A DNA stretch of 43,423 nt from Salinispora mooreana (GTDB lineage: Bacteria > Actinomycetota > Actinomycetes > Mycobacteriales > Micromonosporaceae), in contig NZ_KB900614.1 of the NCBI RefSeq assembly GCF_000379065.1, positions 4,447,063 to 4,490,485 on the forward strand, read 5' to 3'. Each line of letters opens with the position of its first letter. Position 1 is the stretch's first letter. Both the position numbers and the translations under genes were made by a program. The notes beneath the pieces were generated by a model. The model was not told the origin of the DNA and did no database searches. It saw only the letters and a program-made list of their open reading frames with translations. Positions 1 to 9,307 of the stretch are shown piece after piece.

Positions 1-419
1 TCGGCCTCCTCCTCGCCGTCACCGTCACCGCCGCAAGCGCCAGCGACAACACCATCGGCATCAACCTGCTCAACCAGGCCACCACCACCCACCCCACCCT
101 CACCAAAACCTGGGTCGACGCCGGCTTCAAAAACCGCGTCGTCGAACACGGCGCCGCCCTCGGCGTCGACGTCGAGACCGTCACCAAAAACCCCCAAGCC
201 AAAGGCTTCAGCGTGGTCAAACGGCGATGGGTCGTCGAACGCACCATCGGCTGGCTCATGCACCACCGCCGACTCGTCCGCGACTACGAAGCACGACCCG
301 ACAACTCCGCCAGCATGATCACCCTCGCCATGATCGACAACCTCGCCAAACGCCTCACCGCCGAAACCACCCCAACCTGGCGAGAACCACTACAACCACA
401 ACACACACAAAATACGTGA
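1..419 (+). CDS. IS5-type transposase, C-terminal part (cut by window edge)
   Basis: The open frame starting at base 3 is already open at the window edge and ends at TGA 417-419. The product is the C-terminal third of a DDE transposase. It holds the conserved block around the catalytic Glu, WVVERTIGWLMHHRRL, followed by RDYE, as in IS5-family (IS427-like) enzymes. The stretch NPQAKGFSVVKRRW just before it is also typical. The upstream two thirds and the left IS end lie outside the window. The right end probably lies just after the stop, around 420-435, because from there leftward-reading jetC sequence is recognisable. No exact terminal repeat can be set without the other end. Confidence 0.85.
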   Translation, partial: GLLLAVTVTAASASDNTIGINLLNQATTTHPTLTKTWVDAGFKNRVVEHGAALGVDVETVTKNPQAKGFSVVKRRWVVERTIGWLMHHRRLVRDYEARPDNSASMITLAMIDNLAKRLTAETTPTWREPLQPQHTQNT

Positions 420-3400
420 ATCAGACGTCCTCTGAGCAGCCGGGTGGCGTAGTCCCCGACGGGGATCTGTTCAAGGGTGTGCCCAGCCCACAGCATCAGG
501 GACAGGTCGACGCCGGGAATGGGTGCGGGTGCTCGGGTGATGACCCAGACTGCGGCGGCGGGGACTTGCGCGACGGCGACAAGCGGTGCGGGTCCGGCGA
601 GCAGGAAGTCGAGGTCGAAGTCGGTGAGCATCCGCATCATCGTGGCGCGGTTGCCGGGGTCGACGCCTTCGAAGGCTTCGTCGAGCCAGAGCGGCCGGGG
701 TGCTTCTGGAGATTCGGAATACAGGGCGACCAGGGTCGCCAGCAGCGGCTGCAGCAGGGTGACGACTTTGCCGCCGCCGGAGTCGACGCCGTGGACTTTC
801 CTGGTGAGGTCTTTCCACCGGTTCTCGTCGTCGCTGTCGCCGACTTTGTATTGGGCGACGACGTCGAACCATGCACGGTAGTCGAGCAGTTCGGCGAGGC
901 GGTCGGTCCAGTCTTCGGTGCCGATGAGGCCGGCTTCCTGGGCCTCGCGCAGACGGGCGCCGAGGAACAGTTGGATCTGTTGCTGGGCGGCGTCGGATTC
1001 GATGGTGCCGTCCAGGAGTGCTTTGAGGATCTTGAAGCCGGCCGCTTGTCCTTCGGCGGGGACGCGGCGTAGCCGCAGCGTGGTCTTGTTGGCGCCGGTC
1101 GGATGTTTCTCCAGAACCTCGTTGACAACCTTGAGCAGCTTGATGACCTTCTTCATCCGGTCGGCGAGGTGGTCGATGAAGGTGGAGGAGAGAAGTTCGG
1201 TGTACATCTGGTGGAGCTTCTCGTCGTGGGTACGCGACAGGTCGTCGACCAGCTTTTGCAGGTGCAGGATAGCTTCAGCGGGGTCGAGCGAGGTGCCGGA
1301 GGCATCGACGATCAAGGTGACCGACGGCAGGGGGTGCTGGTCGTCGGCTTCGGTGATGATGATCGAGCGGCCGCCGTGGGCTTCGAGGACGGTGCGCAGC
1401 TCGATCAGGGAGCTGCCGAGCATGCGCGAGAGTGCGGCTTCAACGCGTTTGGCCTTGTCGTCGAGCCGGTCGGGCCACATCGGCGGGCGCAGCCGCTCGG
1501 TGGCGGTACGGGCGTGAGCGAGCGCGGCGGGCAAATCACGGCTGTCCGGGGCGGGCAGGTTACGAGCGGCAGTGAGGCCGGCGTCAACAGGTGTCCACCA
1601 GGCGGCAGCCGCGACGTCGCGGTGTTCACCGGCCGCTGTGTGGGCCTTGCAGGCGCCGTTCCAGGCGTTCTCGGCTTCACCCGCTTCTTTGGAGCGAGCC
1701 AGGCTTTCGCGTCGACTGGCCGAGATCGACAGACCGTATTCCCCGACCTTTCGTTCGAGTTCCTCGGCCTGGGCGAACAGCTGTTGCGCGTCGGCGTCCA
1801 CGGACTGCTCGGCCAGGGTCGCGTTCGTGTCGGCCAGCTCGGCGGCTGCCGCTTCATCTTCGGCGAGGGTGACGGCGGCGGTGACCCGGCATTCTTCGGT
1901 GGTGAGCCGTTCGGCAGCATCCGTGGCCGCGGCAGTGGCGGCTTGGAGCCCGCGCAGTGCTAGCCGCAGGGAGCCGGCGGCGGCGGCGGTCGTGTCGAGG
2001 TCTTCGGCGAGGGTGTCGAGATGCTCCTCGCTGGTGGGGAGCTGGTTATCGACGCCGTACCGGATGACCTCTGCTGCCTTCTCTTCCGAGAGGGTGCGGG
2101 CCTGTTCTTCTTGGCCGCGAGCGTCGCGGTAGGTGATGTCGGCTTTCTCGGCTTCGCCGGTCGCGGCGGTGTGAGCGGCGGCAGCTGCGACGACGTCGGC
2201 GTCGGTGGGTGCCTGCCTTGCGCTGGTGCGCAGGTTCGTGACCTGGGTGCTGACTGTGTCGGCTTCGCCGGTGAGGCGCTGCGCTTCGTCGCGGAAGGCG
2301 GTGGCTTGGGCGCGTAGGTCGGCGATGTTGCGGCGGCGGGTCGCGGCGCGGGCGGCGGTGCCGATAAATTCAGCGCCGTGTTCCGCGGGGGCTGCCCGGC
2401 CGGCTGCGGCGGTGGTTCGCCAGCGTCCGTCGGCGGCGAGGCACACGGTCGCGGTGAGCGGGCCGTCGATGGTGTAGCCGATGCCGTTGAGGATCTTCGT
2501 GACAGCGTCGGTGAGGGTGGCGGCGTCTTCGGCGGGCTGCAGCACGGCGGCCAGTGAGGTTGTCGCGGTAGGGAGGGTGCCGGTGGTGATGACGGCGTCG
2601 TCACCGTGCTCTGGGCTGAAGGTGCCGTCGGTGGTGACCCATGTGTCGAGCAGGCCCGCGGCGGCCAGGGCTGCCTCGACATGGTCGAGGACGGCGGGGT
2701 CGAGACCGTCGACCGGGTCGAGCAGTCGCCACAGCGGGGCGCCTGCCGCTGCCGGGAAGGCGGGACGTGTCCGGCGGGTCCAGCGCGCTGGCGGGTCGGG
2801 GATGGGGTCGCCGGCGGCGGCGAGGTGGTCGGCTTCGGCGTCCGCCGCGGTTGCTTGTGTGGTGGCGGTTTTCGCGCCGGCGCGCAGGTCGGCGGCGCGG
2901 GTGATCAGTGGTGAGGTGACCGGGTCCAGCCATTGGCGGGTCAGCAGGGCGGTGAGTAGTTCACGTGTTCGGTCGGCGCGGGTCTGGTTGGTGACCGCAG
3001 TGATCCACTGGGTGCGGGTCTCGGTCGGTGGTGCCCATTCGTCGAGGGTCGATGCCCAGCGTTCCAGGTCGTCCGACAATGTCTGTACGGCTTGGTGCAG
3101 GGCGCTTTCGGTGGCGGTGGCGGCGTCCGTACGGGTGGTGAGTTCGGCTTCCGCCTTCGCCGCCAGGTCGTCAAGGGTGTTCCAGGTCGCAGCGGCGGTG
3201 CTGGCGGCGCGGATGAGTTTGCGCAGTGCAGCGACTTGCCCGCGGCGGCTAGTGATCGCGACGTCGAACCGGTCGACGTCTCCGGCGGCTGCCCAGGCCG
3301 GTGCGCGCTCGCCGAGCCCAGCGGCGGTGGCGGCCTCGACGGTGTGCCCGCCAGCGGTCTAGACCTCCTGTTGCGCGATCGTGAGCTCGTCCGCCGCCTT

Positions 3401-4651
3401 GTCGCGGCGGCCGATGGCCTTCTCCAGGTCGCCACGGGTGGTGGCCAACTGGGCGGTGGCCTTGCGGGCGCGCTCAGTCGTAGCGTTGGCCTCAGCGCGC
3501 AAGCGTTTGGCGTCGTTGGCGCGCTCGACGGCGGTGGTGTACGCCGATGAGCGCAGCAGTTGCATTTGTTCGGCGTGGGTACGCCCGAGGGCCTTCTCCA
3601 GGTTGATGGTGTTCTGGGCTTCGTCGTCGAGGCGGGCGCGGGCCTGCTCGAGCGTCTTTTCCGCGGCGGTGGCGTCGTCGCCGGCTTTGACGAACGCGGT
3701 GTCGGCGGCGATCAGTGTGTCGGCGTGCAGGCGCAGGACGGCGTCGGCCCAGGGCCGCCAGGCCCGGTTGAGGTAGACGGTGATCGCTTTGCGAGCTTCG
3801 TCGGCGTGGTCACGGTCGCGGGCGAGTTGTTCGAGTTCCTGCCAGCCGTTGGCGAGTTCGGTCACCTCGCTTTTGGCAACCGGGGGCAGCGCGGAGCGGA
3901 TTTGGGAGGTGAACCAGGCCGGGTCGAGTTTCTGTCCGAGGTGGGGGGTTCGCAGCACCTTCAGCATCTCGATCACGGTCGCGTAGCGTTCGATGTCGTC
4001 GAAGCCGAACAGGTCGGTGGCGAGCCGCTCGGTGTAGTCGGAGCCCTTCGGGTAGACGGTGACCCCGGCGATGCCCTCGAGTTCCTTGGGTTCGGAAACC
4101 GCCTGTCCGACGGCCAGGTCTAGGCCGTCGCGGACGCGGGCGGTGCCGTGGCAGACAACCCAGGCGCGGGTCATCTGCTTCACGCCGCGTTTGGTCTGGG
4201 TGTAAAGCATGGTGGTGAAGAATTCGGGGGTGCCGAGCGGGCCTATGCGGCCGTATTCGACCCAGGCCCAGCCGCGATTAGTTGAAGTGGAGGCGTCGCG
4301 TCGGTCTCGGTCGTCGATGACGGGTTCGACGTAGTACCGGTATTCCTTCTCGGAGTCGCCGAACGTGTCGACGTACTTGCGGTCGAGGCTGCCGGCGAGC
4401 ATGAGCAGCGTGGTCAAGGCCATCATCGTGGACTTGCCGGACTGGTTCTGGCCGACGAACTGGGCGCGGCCGTCGGCGAACCAGTATTCGGCGACGTCGA
4501 ATTCCCACAGGCCGATCACGCCGGCGCGCAGGACCTGCCAGCGGGAGCGGGACGGGTCGGGCAACCCGGCGATGGTCACGGCGTCTCGCCAGGCGGACAG
4601 TTGCTCGTCGGTGGCGGCCGGCCCCGGTGCGGGCAGGTCGAGCGTCGTCAT
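284..4651 (-). pseudogene. jetC: Wadjet type II JetC (TIGR02680-like SMC ATPase), amber-interrupted and 3'-truncated
   Basis: This is the SMC-like ATPase of a Wadjet plasmid-defence system. ATG 4651 overlaps the jetB stop (ATGA). The N-part (4651-3359, 430 aa) has a Walker A GQNQSGKST at residues 67-75 and then coiled coil. A single TAG at 3361-3359 interrupts the frame. Translation continues in the same frame without another stop from 3358 to the far end. The C-part has long Ala/Glu-rich coiled coil, an ABC-signature-like VDSGGGKVVTLLQPL and a Walker B LWLDEAFEGVD near its end. Total length with readthrough, about 1400 codons to base 436, fits the family. Past about 435 the frame runs into the antisense of the IS transposase, so the native C-terminus is lost. 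It is probably inactive, unless the amber codon is suppressed or a sequencing error. A split into two polypeptides is possible, but the first downstream start (TTG 3079) has no ribosome site. Confidence 0.85.
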
Positions 4652-5811
4652 CGGGTTGGCTCCGTCGGACCGAGCAGGGTGATGTCGGGGTCGCGGTAGC
4701 GGCCGGCGACCGGTGACAACGTCCACGAGCCGTCCGGATGGACTTGGAGCAGGCCGAGTTCGGTTAGGATCGTTTCGGCGTCGCTGCGGACGGTGCCGGG
4801 CACGGTCTTCTGGTCTTTGGACATGTAGTCGCCGCGCCATGCGACGAGGTCGTCGACGACTTCATCGACCTGTGTACTGGTCAGTCGGACGGTGCCGGTG
4901 GGGGCGCGGGTGCCGTGGCGGCCGGCGAGGTCGGCCATCAGCAGGGCGACCCAGTCCGCGGCGCGGGCGCGGGGCCAGTCAGCGACGCTCGGCTGCCGGT
5001 CCGGGTCGTCGGGTAGGGCGAGCAGGAGCCCTTCGGCGCGAGCTTCGACGGTACCGCCGGTCATCTGCGTCAGATCTGCAGCGCGCAGGCCGCGGGCTTT
5101 GCGTAGCGCGTCGGCGTCGTGTTCGTCGAGGTCGGCGTAGACGACGGCGGGGGTTTCCAGCAAGGCCCGTAGTTGCCGCACGGTGCGGGTCGCGGCGAGC
5201 TGCTCGGCATCAGCCTCGGGTGAGTGCAGGGCGGCGGCCAGGACGTCAGGGCTGGTCATCAGCAGCAGGGCGTCACGGTCGACGTCATAGCCGGCGCCGG
5301 GCCCAGCGCCGTCTTCGGTCCAGTCGAGCAGCATCTCGTCGCTGGTGCGGCGGCGTAGCACTCCCCAGTCGGCGAGCAGGGTCGCGGCGTCGCGCAGCAG
5401 CCGCCGTTGCGGCTTCTGTTCCGGGTCGTATCCGGTCACTGGGGTACCTGCGGCGCCGGTCAGGTCGCGGACCATGTCGGACAGCTGCTGCAGGGTGACG
5501 GTGGTCGAGACTTCTTCGCAGCATGCGGCCAGGCAGCAGGCCAGTGCCAGCTGCCGTCGGCCGGGCGCGCCGGTGGGGCGTGGTGGGGCGGTGACCCGTC
5601 CGCCGACGGGTACCCGGATCAGCCGGACGGCGCGGCCGACGCGCTGGATGCGGTAGCCGGCGCGGCGGGCATGGTCGGTAACTTGGCGTTGATGGCGTAG
5701 CACGTGCCGGTGCAGGATTCGGTTGGTGGCCGGGGTGATCAGCGGTTGGGCGAGCAGGCCGAGGAAGGCCTGCTGGGCTTCCTTCTCGATGGCGGAGGTT
5801 GCGGTGTTCAC
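4648..5811 (-). CDS. jetB: Wadjet type II JetB (TIGR02678 / DUF2398-like)
   Basis: A 387-aa protein starting at GTG 5811, which overlaps the jetA stop (GTGA); its own TGA overlaps the jetC start (ATGA). The N-terminal segment (AFLGLLAQPLITPATNRILH, then VRLIRVPVG) has the look of DUF2398/TIGR02678 proteins, the second gene of type II Wadjet operons. A winged-helix-like region around residues 85-160 (TLQQLSDMVRDLTG, LLRDAATLLADWGVLRR) fits a kleisin-partner (MukE-like) role that holds the SMC complex together. No catalytic motif is expected. The reading frame is intact. Assignment rests on gene order, size and the SMC-like gene next to it as much as on sequence. Related TIGR02678 proteins were once annotated only as hypothetical. 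Confidence 0.82.
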   Translation of the reverse strand: MNTATSAIEKEAQQAFLGLLAQPLITPATNRILHRHVLRHQRQVTDHARRAGYRIQRVGRAVRLIRVPVGGRVTAPPRPTGAPGRRQLALACCLAACCEEVSTTVTLQQLSDMVRDLTGAAGTPVTGYDPEQKPQRRLLRDAATLLADWGVLRRRTSDEMLLDWTEDGAGPGAGYDVDRDALLLMTSPDVLAAALHSPEADAEQLAATRTVRQLRALLETPAVVYADLDEHDADALRKARGLRAADLTQMTGGTVEARAEGLLLALPDDPDRQPSVADWPRARAADWVALLMADLAGRHGTRAPTGTVRLTSTQVDEVVDDLVAWRGDYMSKDQKTVPGTVRSDAETILTELGLLQVHPDGSWTLSPVAGRYRDPDITLLGPTEPTR

Positions 5812-7379
5812 GGGCGGCTCGCGGCCGGGGCTATATGCAAGGCGATGTCGGGATGGACCAGGCGCCCGTCAGGAGTGTGCACAATTGCGGCGGGGGCGCC
5901 GTCTGGCGGTGGATCGGCGTGCAGCCGCCAGCGGGCGTCGCCGGTGGTCGCCGACCTGGTGCCGGCCTGGTCGGGGCGGGCTGCGGCGATCGTGCCGAGC
6001 AGAACCAACAGCATCTGCAGCTCGTCGACGCTCACGTTGCGCCATTGCGACAGCCGCTGCCCGGACCGCGCGAGGATTCCGGTTTCGGTGAGCGCGGCTT
6101 GCGCGGCCATGCGGGCGGCGCGTTCCCGGGCGGCGCGTTTGGCGCCGGTGCGGTCAGTGAGCCGGGCGGCGGTGCCGGTCACGGCTTTGGGGCCTTGTTT
6201 CCGCAGCCGCGCTTCGATCGGGACCGGGTTGGCGTCCCAGAACGACACGGCGCCGGCGCTGCCGGCCGTCGGGCTCGTTTCACCGGGCAGGTGCCGGGCG
6301 GCGAACAGGCCGGTCGCGGCGCACCACAGTCGCCACGCGGCGTCATCGTCGGCGGCCGATTCCAGGCGTGCCGCCAAATCGAGCAGTTCAGAACGTCGGG
6401 AGACGTGGCCGCCGACCGCCGCGAGAGTGCGCTGCCCGCGCAGCAGCGGCCCGATCGTGTCGCGCATCTGCCGGCGTAGTTGACGGGCCTGGCAGTCCGG
6501 GCCGTCGAACCAACGCCGCAGCGTTTGCAGGGTGTGCTGGTGGCTGTCGACCAGGGCGTCGATCGCCGGGTCATCAGCGTTGGCGCCGAGGGTGTGCACG
6601 GCGATACGCCGCCACACGTCGCCAGGCAGCAGGGCGAGTTTCCCGGCGCGGGTGGTGATCGTCTCGGAGTGGGTATCGATGCCGGCGCCCCACATGTCGA
6701 CGTAGCGGCGCAGGGTTTCCTGCACGGTGGTGATCTTTTCCGGTGTCGGGGCGCCGGCCAGGGCTCCAGCGAGGCGCGCCTGCCAGCTGGCGGCGGCTTT
6801 CACCATCGACTGGTGGGTTGTGGCGATCACCGACCACGCGGCGGCGGCTGCGGCCGGGTCGGTGCGGGCGCACTCGTGCAGCAGGTTCAGGTTAGCGGTC
6901 AGGATGCCGGGGGCGAGGGTGGCGGCGGCTTCGGCCGCGGTGTCGTCACCGAGGGAGGTGATCGCCCGGTGTAGCTGGGCGACGGTCTCGGTCAGCTGGT
7001 ACCGGTCGCGGTCGAGGACGAATTCGGCGTCACGGACAGCTTTGTCCTGGAACGTATAGACGACACCCCAACGTTCGAGCCGGGTCATCCGCTCCTTGAG
7101 CCGGAAGCCGGGGCCGTCGAGCAGGGCTGGGTCAGCGCCGAGGTACTTCAGGCGCCGGCGTAACAGTTCGGGCAGATCGGTGGCGGCGACGCCGGTCAGC
7201 GTGTGTTCCTGTTCGGCAAGCAGCACGTCCACAATCAGCCGGTACTGCGCCGCGAACCGGCTGGTCAGATAGCTGGCCTGCAGCAGTCCGCCGGGGAGAC
7301 CGGCGAGCTGCCACAGGTCGAGACCGTCAGCGGGACGTTCGTCGTCATCCACCTCAGAACTGTCCGGCCGCACGCGCAT
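5808..7379 (-). CDS. jetA: Wadjet type II JetA (TIGR02677 / DUF2397-like)
   Basis: A 523-aa protein starting at ATG 7379 with a purine-rich ribosome site (GGGGAAGGGG) directly before it. It is the first gene of the jetABC run and ends by overlapping jetB (GTGA). The N-terminal winged-helix-like part (SRFAAQYRLIVDVLL, residues about 40-55) and the following FQDKAVRDAEFVLDRDRYQLT match the pattern of DUF2397/TIGR02677, which acts as the kleisin (MukF-like) subunit of the Wadjet SMC complex. The middle is mainly helical and the C-terminal third is Ala/Arg-rich. The frame is intact, so the decay seen in jetC has not spread to this gene. A promoter would lie in 7380-7500, but I see no convincing -35/-10 pair there. 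Confidence 0.82.
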   Translation of the reverse strand: MRVRPDSSEVDDDERPADGLDLWQLAGLPGGLLQASYLTSRFAAQYRLIVDVLLAEQEHTLTGVAATDLPELLRRRLKYLGADPALLDGPGFRLKERMTRLERWGVVYTFQDKAVRDAEFVLDRDRYQLTETVAQLHRAITSLGDDTAAEAAATLAPGILTANLNLLHECARTDPAAAAAAWSVIATTHQSMVKAAASWQARLAGALAGAPTPEKITTVQETLRRYVDMWGAGIDTHSETITTRAGKLALLPGDVWRRIAVHTLGANADDPAIDALVDSHQHTLQTLRRWFDGPDCQARQLRRQMRDTIGPLLRGQRTLAAVGGHVSRRSELLDLAARLESAADDDAAWRLWCAATGLFAARHLPGETSPTAGSAGAVSFWDANPVPIEARLRKQGPKAVTGTAARLTDRTGAKRAARERAARMAAQAALTETGILARSGQRLSQWRNVSVDELQMLLVLLGTIAAARPDQAGTRSATTGDARWRLHADPPPDGAPAAIVHTPDGRLVHPDIALHIAPAASRP

Positions 7380-8086
7380 CCCCTTCCCCGCCGCATCCCG
7401 GGAGCGCGCTGCTGCCCGCAGTGTACGGGCGGGGCGCGCTACCGTCCGGCGAGCATTGGCGCCGGATGGGACGGGTGCCGCTTGGCGAGTTCGTCCAGGT
7501 GACGAACGGCACCATGATCAACTGGTGGCGTTGCGCAGTCACGGCACCACTGAACATCACCATTCCGCTCGATACGGGCTAACTGTCAGCTCCTTGACAC
7601 TCGAGCTTTTCGGCACCGGGCCACTTCCCCCACCGGCCCCGGCCCGGAGCCGCTCCACCCGATGGGACCGACGCGACCCCGCGCCGTCGTCGAATCCATA
7701 GCGCGATCAGGCCGCACTCTGCCGTCCGCGCCGCGTCCGGCGCGCTGACCACGGAGCCAGCGCCAGACATGCGCTTCCAACGCAACGGCGTAGAAGGGGT
7801 CGTCGCCATCGGCCGTCACGCCCGCCATCCCCGCAAACGGATCCGTGAGCGAAGCCACGACATCGCCCGGATAGGGGCACTGCTCCCAGAGTAAATGCCA
7901 GTCGTGGCCGGAACCGGAACCTCACAGCCGCCGAGATCACCCCTCACCGGCCCCGACAGATTCGGGCACGAACTCGTGCCTTTGTACGGCGCACCGTTGC
8001 GGTCGGTCGACGACTCGAGATGAGTCGATTCCCGGTGTACGTCGAGGCGCTGAAGCCGATGTGCGATTAGCGCCCCGCGACCATCC
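7380..8086. other. gene-poor stretch upstream of the Wadjet operon
   Basis: I see no recognisable gene here. One minus-strand frame at 7858-7586 (about 90 aa, DPFYAVALEAHVWRWL near its N-terminus) has a plausible start but turns into Arg/Gly-rich translation and matches nothing I know. It may be a decayed gene. The stretch must contain the jetA promoter. Confidence 0.4.
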
Positions 8087-8430
8087 TCAATGGGATGGAA
8101 TCCAGCCCGCGGAAGCGTGCACCCCGCGATGTGGATGCCGAGCGACGGCGGCCAGGTTGGGCCTGTCGTACAGGAAGCTGGAGGAAGGAGTGAAGTCGAA
8201 GCCGTCACCTTCGGCACCGAGCCGGTTGGTTACAGGAATGCGGCAGTTGTTGAAGGCGATCTCGCCGGAGCTGAAACGGTGCAGGCCCGATGACGGGTTG
8301 GTGCGGGTGAGGTGGACGCTGGGTTGGTCGGCTTCGACCAGGAAGGTGGATAGTTCGCGGGAGCCGGGTCCGGTGCGTGCGACGCCGTCGTGCAGGTGGG
8401 CGTGGTGACCCCTTTCGGCGGAACCGACAG
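8087..8430 (-). pseudogene. acyl-CoA dehydrogenase fragment
   Basis: The minus-strand frame shows an internal piece of an acyl-CoA dehydrogenase: ARTGPGSRELSTFLVEADQP, then GLHRFSSGEIAFNNCRIP, then a Gly-rich loop LGAEGDGF and FLYDRPNLAAVA. In the family this corresponds to the end of the middle beta domain and the start of the C-terminal helical domain. There is no start codon with a ribosome site and no N-terminal domain. The C-terminal FAD-binding helices with the catalytic base are missing. The frame ends after an unrelated His/Arg-rich tail. It is a relic cut at both ends; no neighbouring gene shares this pathway. Confidence 0.6.
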
Positions 8431-8550
8431 GTTGGGTCAGCGGGGTTCCTAGGCTTGGGTTGGCTTCAAGGTCTTGACGATTCTCATCGGTGGTGGGGTA
8501 ACGGTTCGTGTTGGGCCTCGGACACTCAAATATGATCTCCTGCACTGCAG

Positions 8551-8580
8551 ATCAGGCCCCCTCCAGCGAGGGGGCCTGAT
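8551..8580 (-). terminator. strong hairpin, likely intrinsic terminator
   Basis: A perfect inverted repeat with 13-bp arms (ATCAGGCCCCCTC at 8551-8563 and its complement at 8568-8580) and a CAGC loop. It sits 26 bases downstream of the stop of the small minus-strand gene at 8607. There is no long U tract, as is usual in high-GC actinomycetes. It also separates that gene from the acyl-CoA dehydrogenase relic. Confidence 0.75.
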
Positions 8581-8606
8581 TCGTTGTAGGGGACAGGTAG
8601 GGGAAC

Positions 8607-8873
8607 TCAGTTTTGGCCGTCGGTCCTGGGGCGCATGATCCCGTCGGCGTAGCCCTCCGCGTAGGTGGCCCGGACGGTTTCCTCGGCTTCGGCGGCGAGC
8701 TGTTCGCGAAGGTGAACCTCCAGCAGGCGCCGCTGATCGACGACCACCGTCTGCCTGCGGGCGCCTGCCCGGGAGAGTTCGCCCAGGATGAATTCCCGGC
8801 GCCGTACCTCCATGTCGCGGTCCATCACGTCGATGGCGTCCCAGCAATGCCGGACCTCGTTCCGGAGCCACAC
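8607..8873 (-). CDS. small hypothetical helical protein
   Basis: An 88-aa protein starting at ATG 8873 with AGGAG five to nine bases before it. It is rich in Arg, Glu, Ala and Leu with coiled-coil character (REFILGELSRAGARRQ, LLEVHLREQLAAEAEETV) and ends YAEGYADGIMRPRTDGQN. A terminator follows it. Upstream in another frame, starting at ATG 9030, is a related-looking helical segment (YQRAMTSKRERLYQQENRRL) that runs into the start of this ORF. Either there are two overlapping small genes, or one longer coiled-coil gene with a frameshift near 8875. I do not recognise the family. Confidence 0.5.
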   Translation of the reverse strand: MWLRNEVRHCWDAIDVMDRDMEVRRREFILGELSRAGARRQTVVVDQRRLLEVHLREQLAAEAEETVRATYAEGYADGIMRPRTDGQN

Positions 8874-9307
8874 ATTTCTCCTGCCGGAGGCGTCGGTTTT
8901 CCTGCTGGTAGAGGCGTTCGCGCTTGCTGGTCATTGCGCGCTGGTAGGCGGCGGTGGCGGCGTGTGCCGCGCGGGCAACCAGTGGCATGGCGGGGCGACG
9001 GTGGGGGTGGGGGTGGGAGGGGTAGTTCATGGCGCTGCCGAAGACCTCCGGGCGAGTGCCGATGAGGAGCGAGTTAGTCGAACACGCGTACGAGCGAATG
9101 GAAAGACCGCTCGTGGGGTGTGTCGATGGATCCGCCCGGTTAAGGGCGGCGATGGTGCGCGACCGAGGGCCACGCCCCCGTACGGAAGCCCCCGTCACCG
9201 TTGCTCGTGATCACTGATCAGCCGGACCGAGTTTGGTAGCGTATCCACAGTCGACAAGCCATATCGACGAATAGTTTCGGCTATCCCGGTGACGTTTTGA
9301 ATGTCCG

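Noticed and set aside
284..420. C-terminal 45 residues of the jetC frame over the transposase gene
   Set aside because: They are antisense to the well-supported IS transposase and Cys/Arg-rich without family similarity, so they are read-through and not native JetC.
1103..1963. Long plus-strand frames opposite jetC (for example 1103-1963)
   Set aside because: Typical high-GC antisense shadows with Gly/Val/Arg-rich composition; the minus strand carries clear SMC sequence.
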